A DNA stretch of 64,000 nt from Diplonema papillatum (GCA_030068145.1 JAPJBO010000774.1:1-64000); one strand, 5' to 3'; shown: positions 20,806 through 31,069, counted from the stretch's first letter. Translations and numbers: made by a program. The notes: generated by a model not told the origin, from the sequence alone.

Positions 20806-21632
20806 TTTACGCGACGTCTGGATTTCGGCGGCATGTCAGCAGGAGTGGACCATCAGAGAACTAACAGGCTCTGGACGGTATCCGCGACGCCGCCTGACAT
20901 TGCTAAGGACGTCGCGGGGTTATCGCCGGCTCAATGCTGACGAGGTCACACACTGCGCTGTGGAGCGACGAGGGTGCCGCGCTACGCCTTCACTGCGCGA
21001 GCGGTGAGGAGGAAACGCTCGAACACGTATGGTAGCGCTGTAAGTGCGACCGCAGTGCGCTGCCTGACCATTCATTGCATCCTGCCGAAGGGGTAGAGGT
21101 GGAATTGCTGCAAACGATGTTCGCCGAAATATGCCGGAAGAAGCGAGAACTGGAGCGGGGAAACATCCCGGCCGAGCGGAACCACCCGTGGAGAGAGTTG
21201 GACCACGAGACGTGCCCACCCTGTTGACTCAGCAGCGTTGATCGACCCGAAATAGTAGCGGCAGTCCGCGGAGAAACTGCACAGGCATGGTCGGACGGCA
21301 TGTACTGGCCAACCGCGGCGAGGTCTCGACGGCGGAACTGGTGATAGACTTTGAGATCTTCACCGGCGTGGACCTGCCGGGCCCCCTGATCGCGACCTTG
21401 AACGTCTCGCTCCTCACGCGAACGAAGAAGATGGCAAAGATGTTGGCGACCCTGAGAGCGCGCTGGTGGCTGCCTGAGGCGGCTCGTTGATGCCGGCGGA
21501 AAAGAAAGTACGGGTGGACACGCTGAGGACGGTTGGTGGCTCTCCGTATATCACAGGGTACACGCGGAGACCGATATTCCAAGGGGGAAGAAACGAGGCA
21601 TATACTGGAGACGCAGCTACTACGTACACGCC
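20806..21632. other. Possible 5' part of the Cys/His-rich element
   Basis: A short frame at 21287-21490 (67 codons, MVGRHVLANRGEVSTAELVI...) has balanced composition and lies just upstream of the Cys/His ORF in another frame. It may be an upstream relic of the same mobile gene. No domain is recognised. Confidence 0.3.
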
Positions 21633-22088
21633 ATGGCTTTAACGGCGAGTCGTGGGGTGCGGATGTGTTCCCGGAGTACGGCGGACAAAGGAGTGAGGGC
21701 ACCCGCCAGGACGGGTCAAAAGCTGGTGGTTCAGGGAGGCGACCCGAAGCGGATTCCGGGAGGTGTCCCCGTTTTCGAGGGAAACCAGCGCGTGTGTCCG
21801 ATGCACGGCAAGCCGAGGTGTGTGGTCTGTACCCGCCGAAAATTGAAGCTGGAAGGGTGCTGCACCAACCACCACGAGGAAGGGGACGGGCTGGCGGTGA
21901 CGATGTGCACGAAGCACCGCATGACGGCGTGCTCCACTTGCAAGTCTGTGACGGCATGTTGCAGGAATTCGCATCACAAGTGCCTGACTCACGAGCTGCC
22001 GACGTGCGATACGTGCATGCGGTACGAGGGAGCTGCAGGTCCAGGCAGTGCTGCAAGCGAGGGCACCACGAAGCACGGCCAGCGGTAA
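21633..22088 (+). CDS. Cys/His-rich protein, possible mobile-element zinc domain
   Basis: A 151-aa frame. From about residue 55 it shows a dense array of CxxH, CxxC, CC..HH and CxxC motifs: CPMHGKPRCVVCTRRK, GCCTNHHEE, CTKHRMTACSTCK, CCRNSHHKCL, CDTCMR. The even spacing suggests two or three zinc sites, as in terminal zinc modules of transposases or B-box/TRIM-like domains. The basic N-terminal third lacks such pairs. The ~60-bp segment after it (near 22525-22600: GGGCAAGAAGCGACTGAAGC type) recurs near 23855, supporting a mobile origin. Overlapping longer frames at 21533-22243 (+) and 21229-22293 (-) lack this pattern. Function and completeness are uncertain; it may be the 3' end of a larger broken gene. 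Confidence 0.4.
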   Translation: MALTASRGVRMCSRSTADKGVRAPARTGQKLVVQGGDPKRIPGGVPVFEGNQRVCPMHGKPRCVVCTRRKLKLEGCCTNHHEEGDGLAVTMCTKHRMTACSTCKSVTACCRNSHHKCLTHELPTCDTCMRYEGAAGPGSAASEGTTKHGQR

Positions 22089-22665
22089 AGCGAGGGCCTG
22101 TCGACCAACGGGCGAGCGCGGGAGCCTCGAAGGTGTCGGAACCGAAGCCGCGGCCACAGGGCCCACAACCAACAGATCGGACGCGTGTAGGCACAAACGG
22201 GTCGGCCGCGGGACCACCACCCCGGACGGTGAACGTGCAATAGGGACGGACGGCGCCTGCTCCCAGTGGAAGCGCGGACGCGACGGCGAGCAAGCAGGTG
22301 GAAGCGCCCGCAAGAAGCCGAGGCCGCAGCAGCCGCCTGCGAACGAGGGGCGCATATCAAAGGTGGACAGCCCACGAACCCACCCGAAGCGGAGCGCAGG
22401 TGAAAGCAAGGAACTTAGGGGAGTCGAGATCTATGCCGCGGGGGCAACCCGCGAGGGAGAATAGGAAGTGTGCCGAATCATCTGGTGATTCCTCGAGCTC
22501 GTCGTCAAACTGCACATCGGCCGTGAAGCGCGCACCGGGGACAAACAGTACGCGGGGGCAAGAAGCGACTGAAGCATGACACGACGCGTGCAAAGAGGTA
22601 GTCTGTTGCGGCTTGTACAGTCTATCGTCACAGATTGTTGCTGCATATCAAGTTCAAACTACTAC
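22089..22665. other. 3' flank of Cys/His ORF, no gene
   Basis: GC-rich, with several overlapping open frames but no consistent coding signal. GCGTGCAAAGAGGTAGT at 22585 recurs at 23706, and an altered copy lies near 24052. Confidence 0.4.
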
Positions 22666-22975
22666 TACTACTGTATAAGCGCCAGCTTTATAGGAAATAC
22701 TTGAGGAGGCTGCCAGCTGCAAAAGATCAAAGGAGGTAAATGTGCTGCAGCCCACACGAAACACAGGTGAATCTGGGTTTAGTGGCGGGCGTTGACCGTA
22801 AAGACGTGCGAAATTGGGCAACATCATTTCTGAGATATACTTGAGGGGCTGCCATGTGCTTACTTCAAAGGAGGCCAGAGGCGTTGAGCTGGCGTGGAGG
22901 GGTGCCCCGCGCAGCGGGCTGCCCGGGCGAGAGCCCAAGAGAAACAATACAACTACAAAGTGGGTCTTTTTGTTG
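22666..22975 (-). mobile_element. SINE-like element, subfamily S2, copy 1 (broken)
   Basis: Head TGTATAAGCGCCAGCTTTAT follows a (CTA)n simple repeat. The body AGATCAAAGGAGGTAAATGT, CCCACACGAAACACAGGT and AATCTGGGTTTAGTGGCG matches 61681-61860 and 63555-63692. After about 22795 the copy is disturbed by a second internal piece, then resumes with CTACAAAGTGGGTCTTTTTG. Confidence 0.7.
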
Positions 22976-23277
22976 AACGCCTACGCCCACAATGAGTACT
23001 CCGCAGCGTGTTTGGGAGAAGATTAGCCTACCGATCATATTCACCCACTAGCAGGCATGAAACAATACACAATATTAGCAGCCATGTTGTATACCTGCTG
23101 CAAGCATCAGTCCTGGCTATCCCACGGTCCATCCCTACCCCTTAGAACTGCCTGCCGCTGACTACCGGGTGTGCATGGCCTATCAGGTCCATCCGATGCA
23201 TACGCGGCGTAAAAAATAGAGAGAACCACCCCCCGCAGTAGCTGTCGAGGGTGGAGGGATTGCATCGTTTTACCACC

Positions 23278-23613
23278 ATGTCGGCCTTCCGCCCGATCGT
23301 CCCGAAGAAGGACGCCAGCGTCTCTTCCGATCCCGACGACGAGGCCGTCCCTCCTGTGCCGTCCCCTGTGTATTCGCCGAATGACGGGCTGCTGCCGGGC
23401 ATCACACGCTCAGATGTTCTCGTCGACATGCTAGAAAGCGTGCGAGCGACCCTTGAGCAAGTCTCCGAACTGATCGCCGATTCTCCCAAAGCGGAACTCC
23501 TCAGCGACAAAGACACCGTGAGATCCGCCAGCGGCAACGTCGTTTACTGCGCGGAGCTTCTTCAGCGCATTGGAGCCTCCCTCAAGCTTGGCGATGCGGC
23601 CAACAGCGACTGA
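23278..23613 (+). CDS. N-terminal-only paralogue of the 25439 potassium channel
   Basis: A 111-aa frame from ATG 23278. Residues ~45-105 match the cytosolic N-terminus of the channel at 25439-26812: SDVLVDMLESVRATLEQVSE against ADVLSDLLETICTSIEQVVE, and GNVVYCAELLQRI against STVLYCADQLSRV. It stops just after this domain, with no membrane segment. Upstream DNA is also shared: GTGTTTGGGAGAAGATTAGC at 23008 against GTGTTTGGAAGAAGATTGAC at 24908, and ACTGCC-GCTG blocks. The channel gene and its promoter were therefore duplicated and this copy kept only the N-terminal module. It could regulate the full channel by hetero-association, or be a truncated relic that happens to stay open. Confidence 0.6.
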   Translation: MSAFRPIVPKKDASVSSDPDDEAVPPVPSPVYSPNDGLLPGITRSDVLVDMLESVRATLEQVSELIADSPKAELLSDKDTVRSASGNVVYCAELLQRIGASLKLGDAANSD

Positions 23614-24328
23614 CCGCGAAAGCCAAGTGCGCGGCTTGCCAGAGACAGCGCTGCACCTTGTGCCAGGCGGACCTAGCCTCTAGCACCGCCTACTACTAGT
23701 TCGGCGCGTGCAAAGAGGTAGTTGGTAGCGGTTGTTACGACTAGTTGCTGAACACCAAGTTCAAAAGCGACTATTGCAACGAAATGGGTCCTCGCGCGCA
23801 TCGGACCCCGCAGCGGACGTGAAGTGCGTGCCGTCCGAAAGCGAACGGTTCACCGGGCAAGAAGCGACCGAAGCACGACATGTTGAGCACACACAGTCCT
23901 CGTGGCACTAGGAGGTGATACCATCGTAGCATGACTGCTAGTGGACGGCTACCTACCGCTAGTAGGATCCTCCTGGGTGGATGAGGGCGCAGGAAACAGC
24001 ATGGACGGTGTGCCCTCCGCTATCCACGAGCGTACACACCTTTATCAACGCGTGCCTTGAGGTAGTCAGTACCGATTATGCTGCGTGTCACTGACGTTTT
24101 CCCGATTGCGCGGCTTCCTCATTGTGCGAGATCTTGTTTCCAAACCCCCACCTTCTTCCGCATTTACAAGGTGACCTCGGAGGAGAGACAGGGTCCAACT
24201 ACTGGTGGTGTCAGTGGTGCATGGGGGACACGGGAGTGACGTAGACCAGTCAGAATTGAACACAACACGCCCGAACCACCCTTCCAAAAAAGGAGACAGT
24301 CAAGCTCACTGAAACAAACGTCATCCAT
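23614..24328. other. No supported gene
   Basis: Relics of the repeat seen at 22525-22660 lie near 23700-23890 (CGCGTGCAAAGAGGTAGT). Nothing else is recognised. Confidence 0.4.
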
Positions 24329-24721
24329 ATGGCTGGCAAACGAAAGCTCGGGGATGAACCCGTCTCAGCAGCTAGACAGTTATTTGATGATATCGAGTAT
24401 CGACGAAGCAAATCAGCGCACCGAGCACGAAACCCCAAGCCCCGGCCGCACGCTCTGTCGGCCCCGGCCCCGACACGGACTCCGCGAAGGGGGCTGAAGA
24501 CGGAGCTGGAGAAACATCTCCCTCGGGACTTCTTGTTTCAGTCGTCGTTGCGCGGCTTCACCGGCCGCGCGCGGAGAAAGACCTTCGCAAGCAAACTCCG
24601 GTTAGGTGCGCCTGGCCGAAGAACGGACTGCCTCCCCTCGGTTTCTTACATAAGCGCCAGCTTGGAAGGAAAGGCTCGACAATGCTGCCGGAAAAAGAAC
24701 CGAAGGGATCCCACGTGCTGA
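24329..24721 (+). CDS. Uncertain 130-aa basic ORF running into a SINE
   Basis: Opens with MAGKRKLGDEPVSAARQLFD and continues with Arg/Pro-rich sequence (APTRTPRRGLKTELEKHLP). The last third (after about 24640) lies inside an S1 SINE copy, so the natural 3' end is lost or lies in another exon. No domain recognised. It might be a genuine first exon cut off by the retroposon, or chance. Confidence 0.25.
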   Translation: MAGKRKLGDEPVSAARQLFDDIEYRRSKSAHRARNPKPRPHALSAPAPTRTPRRGLKTELEKHLPRDFLFQSSLRGFTGRARRKTFASKLRLGAPGRRTDCLPSVSYISASLEGKARQCCRKKNRRDPTC

Positions 24722-24866
24722 AACTACCGAACCACGTGTTGAACGGACGTGAGGTCATGCAGGTCTACCTCTACACGACAAATCACACAAACACAACAGG
24801 TCAAAGTCCTGAGTGAGAAAACAACACACGGTGGTGAAAACGAAGCACAAACCAAATTTTTTCTTG
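24647..24866 (-). mobile_element. SINE-like element, subfamily S1, copy 2
   Basis: Nearly full-length. It starts TTACATAAGCGCCAGCTTGG and contains GAACCGAAGGGATCCCA, CCACGTGTTGAACGGACGTG and AAAACAACACACGGTGGTG. It matches 50452-50672 at about 93-95%. Confidence 0.8.
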
Positions 24867-25438
24867 TCGTAACAACGCATTGCAAACACGAACCAGAACG
24901 CTGGCAGCGTGTTTGGAAGAAGATTGACCTAACGATCATATTCACTCACTAACAGGCTAATCCTCCCCGTACAACAACAAACAAGCAAAACGAGGCTAAA
25001 CCCACTACGTTTTGTTTTTTACCTTCCCCGTCAACCGCAGCAACACTCTTGCCAGGTCGCTTCGCGGGGACAGTGGGGGACAAAGCGAAAGGAGACATCG
25101 GAAGGCAGCGGCCAGCTCGTCTATCGCTGGCCGTCGGAGCACCGGCGGCCACTAAATACAGCGGCACCGGGTACGGATAAAACGGAACCTGTATACACTG
25201 AAGGGTTTGAGCTAGTCCACCCCTATCCCCTGGAAGTGCATCGAACTGCCCGCTGCTGTCTGTACAGTCTAGCACAGGCTTACGCAGGGGGTTCCGCCGG
25301 CATCGCTTTTCAGAGTTCACTTGAGAATCCGGAATTTTTTAGCTCCGGTTCTAGCTTCAGTTGCAAGCTCCAGCTTCTGAGGCTGGGACTTCGCCGGGGG
25401 ACGATCCGGCGGGACCTGGACGCTGAAGGGGTGGCAGT

Positions 25439-26812
25439 ATGGCGGGGGCGCGGTCGCTGCTAGTGCCGAAGCCGGCCACATCGTCGTCCAGCGAGCAGGT
25501 CGTCCGCGTGCTCGCGCCGGGGGAGCTGCAGGTGGACTTCGACGACGTGATGACGGAGCCGCAGCTCTCGGCCACCATATCCTCCCTCGGCGGAGGCGAC
25601 GGGGTCCCGACGCTCGTGCGCGCCGACGTGCTTAGCGACCTCCTCGAAACGATATGCACGTCGATCGAACAAGTCGTCGAACTCGTCGAAGACGCGACCG
25701 AAGACGACCCGCTGCTGCTCGATCGATCCGCGCTGGCGGCTTCGAACAGCACGGTGCTTTACTGCGCGGACCAGCTGTCTCGAGTGGAAGAGACGCTCAA
25801 AAGCCTGGGCCAGCCGAGCCGGAAGAACAGCGCCACCGAGTGGGGCCTGCTCCTGGAGTCTCGCAACAGCGGCGGGGGCCTCGGGCACAGGAACCACAGC
25901 CACAACGACTCTCGGCGCGGGTTCGGGTCTGGCAGGCCGAAGAGGGCGCAGTCGGTGAATACAGCGTTGTACAATAAGATCAAAAAGCTGACGAAGGGAA
26001 TGGATGGGGCGAACCCCCACGCTTCCATCCTGTCGACGTACAGTCTCGATTCAATGGTTTGGGACGGCAGCCGGAAGGTCAAACGGGAGCGGTTCACGAA
26101 GAGAATAATCCATTGGATGGCCCTCGCGAGCTTCGTGTGGCAAATCATGTGCGTCACCCTGCTCATGATCCTGGGCTTCATTCTCAACCGTGACCACGAC
26201 CAGCAGGATTCGAGCGCCCTCTGGGTGCAGGTCACACTCATCGTCATGGTCGTCCTCCAATCAATCCAGATCGTCGGCATGATCTGCGTCATGTACAAAA
26301 TTGGCATGCAAATCGCGCACCACACCATTTCCCTCGAGACGCTCGTGCAATCCTACGTCAGCACCGTGCTCGGCATGGGTGGCATCTATTTCTTGTTCAT
26401 GGCCATGGACTCCAGCAGCTTCGACGGGCTCAACAACAAGTGGAAAGGTGAAGTGCCGGAGCATGTTATTCTAGCCAAGCCGGGGGACCAGTGGGCGCTC
26501 TTCCTGCATCTTGTTTACTTTTCGAGCACGACGATGACAGGAACCGGCTACGGCGACATCAGCCCGAGGACGTGGTTTGCTGTGATGTTTGTCATCATGC
26601 AGCAACTGATGGCTGTGAGTTACTCGACGGTCATCTTCGGCCTTGCACTGCAGCACTTCACTTCGAGGCTGCATGTACGGCGAAGGGCACTCGCCGCGAA
26701 GCAAATTCGTGACGAAGCCATCAGAGAAGCTGGCGGGGGCTCGAAGCGCACCAGCTCCCGCTTCGCTTCCCATACTCCGTCCCAAAACGAAGATGGGGAG
26801 TTCTCGAGTTAG
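25439..26812 (+). CDS. Potassium channel, 4-TM type
   Basis: A single-exon 457-aa protein. The N-terminal cytosolic domain (about 58-125, helical) is shared with the 23278 paralogue. Four hydrophobic segments lie near 223-249, 261-288, 302-323 and 377-404. A re-entrant pore loop sits between the third and fourth (about 350-376) with filter TMTGTGYGDISP (365-376), i.e. the TxGYGD signature of K+ channels. The last segment plus the basic tail (RLHVRRRALAAKQ) forms the inner helix and gate region. One pore per chain means four subunits should assemble. There is no S4-like array of regularly spaced Arg and no cyclic-nucleotide domain, so gating is unknown. Thr-Gly-Thr-Gly before YGD is unusual beside the common TVGYGD. 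The downstream 27145-27330 relic shows the family was duplicated. Confidence 0.85.
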   Translation: MAGARSLLVPKPATSSSSEQVVRVLAPGELQVDFDDVMTEPQLSATISSLGGGDGVPTLVRADVLSDLLETICTSIEQVVELVEDATEDDPLLLDRSALAASNSTVLYCADQLSRVEETLKSLGQPSRKNSATEWGLLLESRNSGGGLGHRNHSHNDSRRGFGSGRPKRAQSVNTALYNKIKKLTKGMDGANPHASILSTYSLDSMVWDGSRKVKRERFTKRIIHWMALASFVWQIMCVTLLMILGFILNRDHDQQDSSALWVQVTLIVMVVLQSIQIVGMICVMYKIGMQIAHHTISLETLVQSYVSTVLGMGGIYFLFMAMDSSSFDGLNNKWKGEVPEHVILAKPGDQWALFLHLVYFSSTTMTGTGYGDISPRTWFAVMFVIMQQLMAVSYSTVIFGLALQHFTSRLHVRRRALAAKQIRDEAIREAGGGSKRTSSRFASHTPSQNEDGEFSS

Positions 26813-26929
26813 CACGCGCGAAGAGAAGTCTTTGGGCAGCATTTCGCAAGCGCGTTCAACTTTCACACAGCAGCCGCAGTAAGAGGACGCAAGCGCTGCA
26901 CTTCGTCTCTTAGCCGGACATCGAAGCGC

Positions 26930-27330
26930 TTTGTTCTGCTGCCTCTACATGCTTTTCCGAGCAGCCCCTTGTCCACGAGCTGAAGACGGTCGTCGACTGG
27001 GCGGTCAGACGTTGGAGTTCCGGTTGTGGTTACAATTGCAGTCGAGCTGCACATCGCACGCATTGGAAACTCATGCAGTCTCCACCGGTGGCTCAGTATC
27101 GCCTCCGGAGCAACGGTACAGGGAGGAAACGACTACGGCAATCGCTCAGTACAGCTTTGCTGCGTGGTGCTCGTCATTGCAGTGCAGGGCTACTCGACGA
27201 TCATCGTCGGATTCGCACTGCAGCTCCTCACTTCGTGTCTGCGCGTGCTCCGAAAGACGCGTGCAGAGCAGAGCAACTGGCCGGGATCCGACACGCAACA
27301 CCCCACCGCCTCTGCTAGCAAGTAGGGAAG
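26930..27330 (+). pseudogene. C-terminal relic of the potassium channel
   Basis: The frame at 27026-27325 ends with GYSTIIVGFALQLLTSCLRV followed by LRKTRAEQ. This aligns with SYSTVIFGLALQHFTSRLHV of the intact channel's last membrane segment and tail; the DNA also aligns (TACTCGACGATCATCGTCGG against TACTCGACGGTCATCTTCGG). The pore filter is not recoverable and upstream sequence is scrambled. Only the terminal ~60 codons are clear, so this is a decayed tandem copy. Confidence 0.6.
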
Positions 27331-28555
27331 GTCTATCTCGAAAACTCATGCTGACTTCGCGTTCCACTCCGAAAGCACGGCCGGCGACATATGCTGCCTG
27401 CGCTGACGCACGCGATGTACATGTTCCAGAATTCACCTCCGTCGGCGCGGCAACGCGTGTTTCTGATGGTGTCCCAGCGTCAAGTTGGACGATGCGGCTG
27501 CGTTGGAACCAGCACGAGCGCAGATGGACACAGGCGTCGTGACCTTCGGTGTGGCGGTGCGTCGCCTGCCGTCCCGATCGCAAGTTGATGTCGACGCTGA
27601 TGCGGACCTACGCCCGCTGACGTCGGTTGCCCACGAAGAGACCATTTTGTGAGGGTCACGATAGACGAGTTCGAAACGCACGTGCTGCTTGCACTTTGCG
27701 ATGGGTCATCGTTCGGGGGCGGGGGATTGAGATGCCGCGGAGGTCGCTTACGCCCCTCCCAGCCCCCAACCGACGACGTGGAACTCTCAACTTAGCCGTA
27801 CCCCACTGTGCTTACCTCTTCGTTTAACCAGACCGGCGTCGTGCTTGGTCTTGTGTGGAACGACGGCGACAGCAACCAGATGCGAGAAAGCATGAGACTC
27901 GTCGCTTAACCATGTGGCAAGCTAGACTTGCCCGTGCTCGCAGCTGAACCTCGCCCGATGTATTCTCTCAATCGTTGGCTGGTGCGTGTGTATGTGTGTG
28001 TGCGCGTTCGTAGAATGTGGGTCACCCAAATATTCCTCGGCCAAGTTGAAAAAGTCGTGAACACTGCAGAGACGGCAGCCCCCAAGCAAGCGCGTGCTCC
28101 CGCGCTCTTGACGATACCCATCCGCCGCGCTGCCGCCTCTCAAACAGCTCGTGCCGTTCAGGCGTGGCCAGTGGGATCTCAGAATATGGTTCCCAAGCTT
28201 CCGACGCAGAAAATAAATCAATGAAATCAAAAGCCAAGCAAAAGGCAAAGTGTGCCGTCCCCTCCGCCCTTTATAGTCCTGCGGCCCTGCCGGGTGGCGG
28301 TGGACTGAAAGGCTAGACGACGGCGAGACCTCTCAGTCGTGCCTTTCCCGGGCAAAGGGCGGGTAAAGTTGTGGAACCGTCTGAACCCCCCCCCCATCCA
28401 TCCAGATAAACCCACAATGCTCATCGAGATAAAACCTTACTTTGGAAGGAGCCGACGTGACCGGCTGGTGCCACTGCGTGGTCTTTCTCTCTTTTTCTCC
28501 TGCACGCGTGGCAGGGTCTCCAGAGTGTCGCCCTCAGCCGTGCGCCGTGTGAGGC
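27331..28555. other. No supported gene
   Basis: Short frames on both strands, none with domain signal. A TG-rich stretch lies near 27985-28010. Confidence 0.4.
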
Positions 28556-28705
28556 CGGTAGAGAAATCTCCCCTCTTACAGTCGTTCCACGCTCATGACA
28601 AGAAAAGCAGGGGGAAAAAAAGGCCGTCCCAGACAATTTCCGTGCCTAAAGGAGTTCAACTGCCTTTGGGTGGGCCAGTCTGACTTTTGCTGTCGTCGAG
28701 GGAAA
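28556..28705. repeat. Dispersed repeat P (GGTAGAGAAA...GCTGTCGTCG), copy 1
   Basis: Contains GGTAGAGAAATCTCC, AACTGCCTTTGGGT and TTTTGCTGTCGTCGAGG. Matches 59985-60062 and 60090-60178. Confidence 0.7.
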
Positions 28706-29029
28706 GAAAGTTCGCCGGAAGCACAAAACCTTCACTCCTAAAGAACGTACTCCGCATTCTTTTTCCTGCGTTAGCGCGAATCCGACCCTCCCTCGCTCGC
28801 TCGCGTCCTTGTTTCCTTTTTTTATTTGATTGGGCGACACCCACCATTGCAATGTGCTCCTCTCGTCACCAGTTCCAATAATGCCAGATGCTGAAGCGAC
28901 GGGCGCCCTGGTTTGCGTCGTGCATGAAGGGCTTCAATATGGAAGCTGATCCGGTGTGCGTTTGGAGACACCAGTCAGGCGGGGAGTTTGGCTGGGGCGG
29001 CACATACACATTAGCGCAGGTGTCCTAAG
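28706..29029. other. No supported gene
   Basis: About 320 bp without a credible frame. Confidence 0.4.
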
Positions 29030-29441
29030 GCAAGCTCAGCTGAAACAGATATCTTGCGTCAGAGCATACCGTAATTGGAATACTAGGGCAAGCTCAGCTG
29101 GAACAGATATCTCGCGTCAGAGCATACCGTAATTGGAATAATTTTGAGACAGACCGGGTAAAACCCGGGACACCCGAGGGGTCTCCCAGGGTGTCTCCTG
29201 CGTGACTGCACCAGTGGTGGTCCTGCAGCCTCCTTATGACAGCGGCATCTAGGGGTCGGGCTGAGTATTGAGCACTCCAAGGCGCGGGCACCAGGGTCGC
29301 GATGTTCTGCAAAGTACGCGAAGTCGCAAACCCCGAAAAAAAAAAAAATGCCGACACCCAGCCCCATTTTGGGGGGTGTCCTAGGTTTTACCCGGTTCAA
29401 CATTACTGAAATAATATAATATTCCAATTACGGTAAGTGGA
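29030..29441. mobile_element. MITE-like inverted-repeat element with duplicated left edge
   Basis: TACCGTAATTGGAATA near 29127 and the reverse complement of TATTCCAATTACGGTA near 29420 face each other. Inner pairs GGGTAAAACC/GGTTTTACCC strengthen the match. A 56-bp left-edge segment (CAGATATCTTGCGTCAGAGC) is present twice in tandem at 29030-29141. No ORF. Confidence 0.75.
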
Positions 29442-29629
29442 AAAGCTTGCTCGATACACTTGCATGCTCGCGTGTGCCACGGCTAGATTGACCATCTGCG
29501 GATTGCGGCAAAGAACCGAGCATCTATTGGCCTCTCTCACACGGGTGCCACAGTGGTGCACCCAATGCTTGTACATTCGTGAAAAAAGGTGCCACGTGGA
29601 CGAGGCAGGCAAGTAAGTCAGCTCTCGGT

Positions 29630-29772
29630 TCATCCCGCGTCGCCAGTCCTGCTTGGCCCACTTAGAACCAGGATTCTACGTCAGGGTTCAATGAAGTAAC
29701 CCCGAGCTCACGCCCATTTAAAGTTTGAGAATAGGTCGAGGAAGCGATTTCCCCAATGCCTCCAATCATTTA
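29630..29772. repeat. Dispersed repeat Q, copy 1
   Basis: GTCGCCAGTCCTGC, AACCAGGATTCTACGTCAGG, AAAGTTTGAGAATAGGTCGA and CCAATGCCTCCAATCATT are shared with 31980-32310. Part is reverse-complemented at 62425-62556. Confidence 0.85.
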
Positions 29773-29971
29773 TCCTCTTTGCAGGCACCGGCCTCGGCCA
29801 GGAACATTTTTGAGGCAACAGATGTTGACGGGATTCCTTGTTGCTAGCGACCAACTCGGAAAGCTTTCTGCCCGTGTGCCCCGCGCCGTGCGCCGTGCGC
29901 CCTTACCTAATTACGTCCGGAGCCGAAACCCCACGCGACAACACTGCCAGGTGAGGGTGAACATAGATCTC

Positions 29972-30466
29972 ATGGCGTCCCGGGGACAGATGAATTTGCT
30001 CCGTTTGATCCTGAAGGAGGTGCTCACGCAGCGGCAGCTGATCGACGCCCGCAGCCCGGTGGCAGGGCTCGTTGAGTGCGTTGAGGAGGTGGTCGGGAAC
30101 ATCGGACACGGGCTGAAGACTGTAGCGATCCAATGCGTGGCCGATGAGGCAGACGCAGTGGCACCGGAGGCCACCTTGACCCAGACGGAGAGCTGGCTGG
30201 TGCGGTGCGAAGACGTCGGGAGGCTGCCTTCGGAGCACGAGCTGGACGAGTTCTTCACCAAGCTGCGGCAGCTCTTCCACCGGCTGCCCCCGCTGCGGAC
30301 GACCGCGAGCTTCGTCTTCCACCTGACGTGCGAGGACGGGGCGCAGTTCTCGCAGAACTTCTCGAAGCCGCGCTTCCAGATCGAGTCTCCGAACAACGCC
30401 CTGATGCAGCTCCAATGTGGCCCAACGTTCAGCATCATGGCCGTTGCTGGCAGGATCAAGCTGTAA
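29972..30466 (+). CDS. p31comet (MAD2L1BP)-like protein, candidate
   Basis: A 164-aa frame from ATG 29972. The pattern recalls p31comet: an N-terminal helix with LLRLILKEVLTQRQLI (family: LLKHIMYQRQQLP), a second helix VAGLVECVEEVVGNI, a strand KTVAIQC, then LRQLFHRLPPL, a strand FVFHLTCEDG, then SKPRFQIE and ALMQLQCG (family: RPKLNYRV and LTVTLSCG). p31comet has a HORMA-like fold and recruits the AAA+ ATPase TRIP13/PCH2 to MAD2 and other HORMA proteins to open them. The protein is shorter than the human one (about 270 aa), mainly by lacking a long N-terminus. An upstream frame is open but overlaps repeat Q, so a 5' exon could exist. A HORMAD/Hop1-like gene lies 2.6 kb downstream. The assignment rests on remembered alignment; another HORMA-fold protein is the main alternative. 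Confidence 0.5.
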   Translation: MASRGQMNLLRLILKEVLTQRQLIDARSPVAGLVECVEEVVGNIGHGLKTVAIQCVADEADAVAPEATLTQTESWLVRCEDVGRLPSEHELDEFFTKLRQLFHRLPPLRTTASFVFHLTCEDGAQFSQNFSKPRFQIESPNNALMQLQCGPTFSIMAVAGRIKL

Positions 30467-30734
30467 AACAACGAGTGTCCGCACACGCTCCATTTCTCCA
30501 CAAGCAGAAGCCTGAGAAGGGAAATTGGAATGGACGGGCGAATTAAACAACCTCACGTTAAGTGATCTTTGCACCGCCACATTCTCATTCAAACCGATTC
30601 AACTCGATCGATAATGATCAAGCCAATCATCGTCGAATCGAGAGTCGAACGCAGTCTGAGAGATTAGAATTTCAAGCGACACTCAATGCTGATGGGCATG
30701 GGCGAACCATGCCCTCCACCTCTCGACTGACGAG

Positions 30735-30855
30735 GCAGACGCAGTAGCGCCGGGGGCCACCTTGACCCAAACGGAGAGCTGGCTGGTGCGGTGTGAAGAC
30801 GGATCAAGCTGTAAAACAACGAGTGTCCGCACAAACGCACTGCTCCATTCTCCAC
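30735..30855 (+). pseudogene. Fragment duplicated from the p31comet-like gene
   Basis: GACGAGGCAGACGCAGTAGC through GGCTGGTGCGGTGTGAAGAC matches 30145-30215. It jumps directly to GGATCAAGCTGTAAAACAAC, matching 30453-30510. The middle of the gene is deleted. Confidence 0.8.
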
Positions 30856-31069
30856 AAGCAGAAGGGAAATTGGAACGGACAGGCTCTTGATTGAACAACC
30901 TCCACCTCTCGAGGCATTTGGCCGAGAGAGTCTCACCGTTACCCGGATTCTTCTCATCCTCATGGTCAACAGGCCTCTAACTACACCCGCAGGGCGCACA
31001 TTCCGCGCGCTTTTCCCTCCTGGATAATTAGGTCTCCACGGGCTGTAGACCGTCCCGGTTCACCCTTAC

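Noticed and set aside
21229..22409. 354- and 256-codon minus-strand frames
   Set aside because: GC-rich antisense openness; the Cys/His pattern is on the plus strand.
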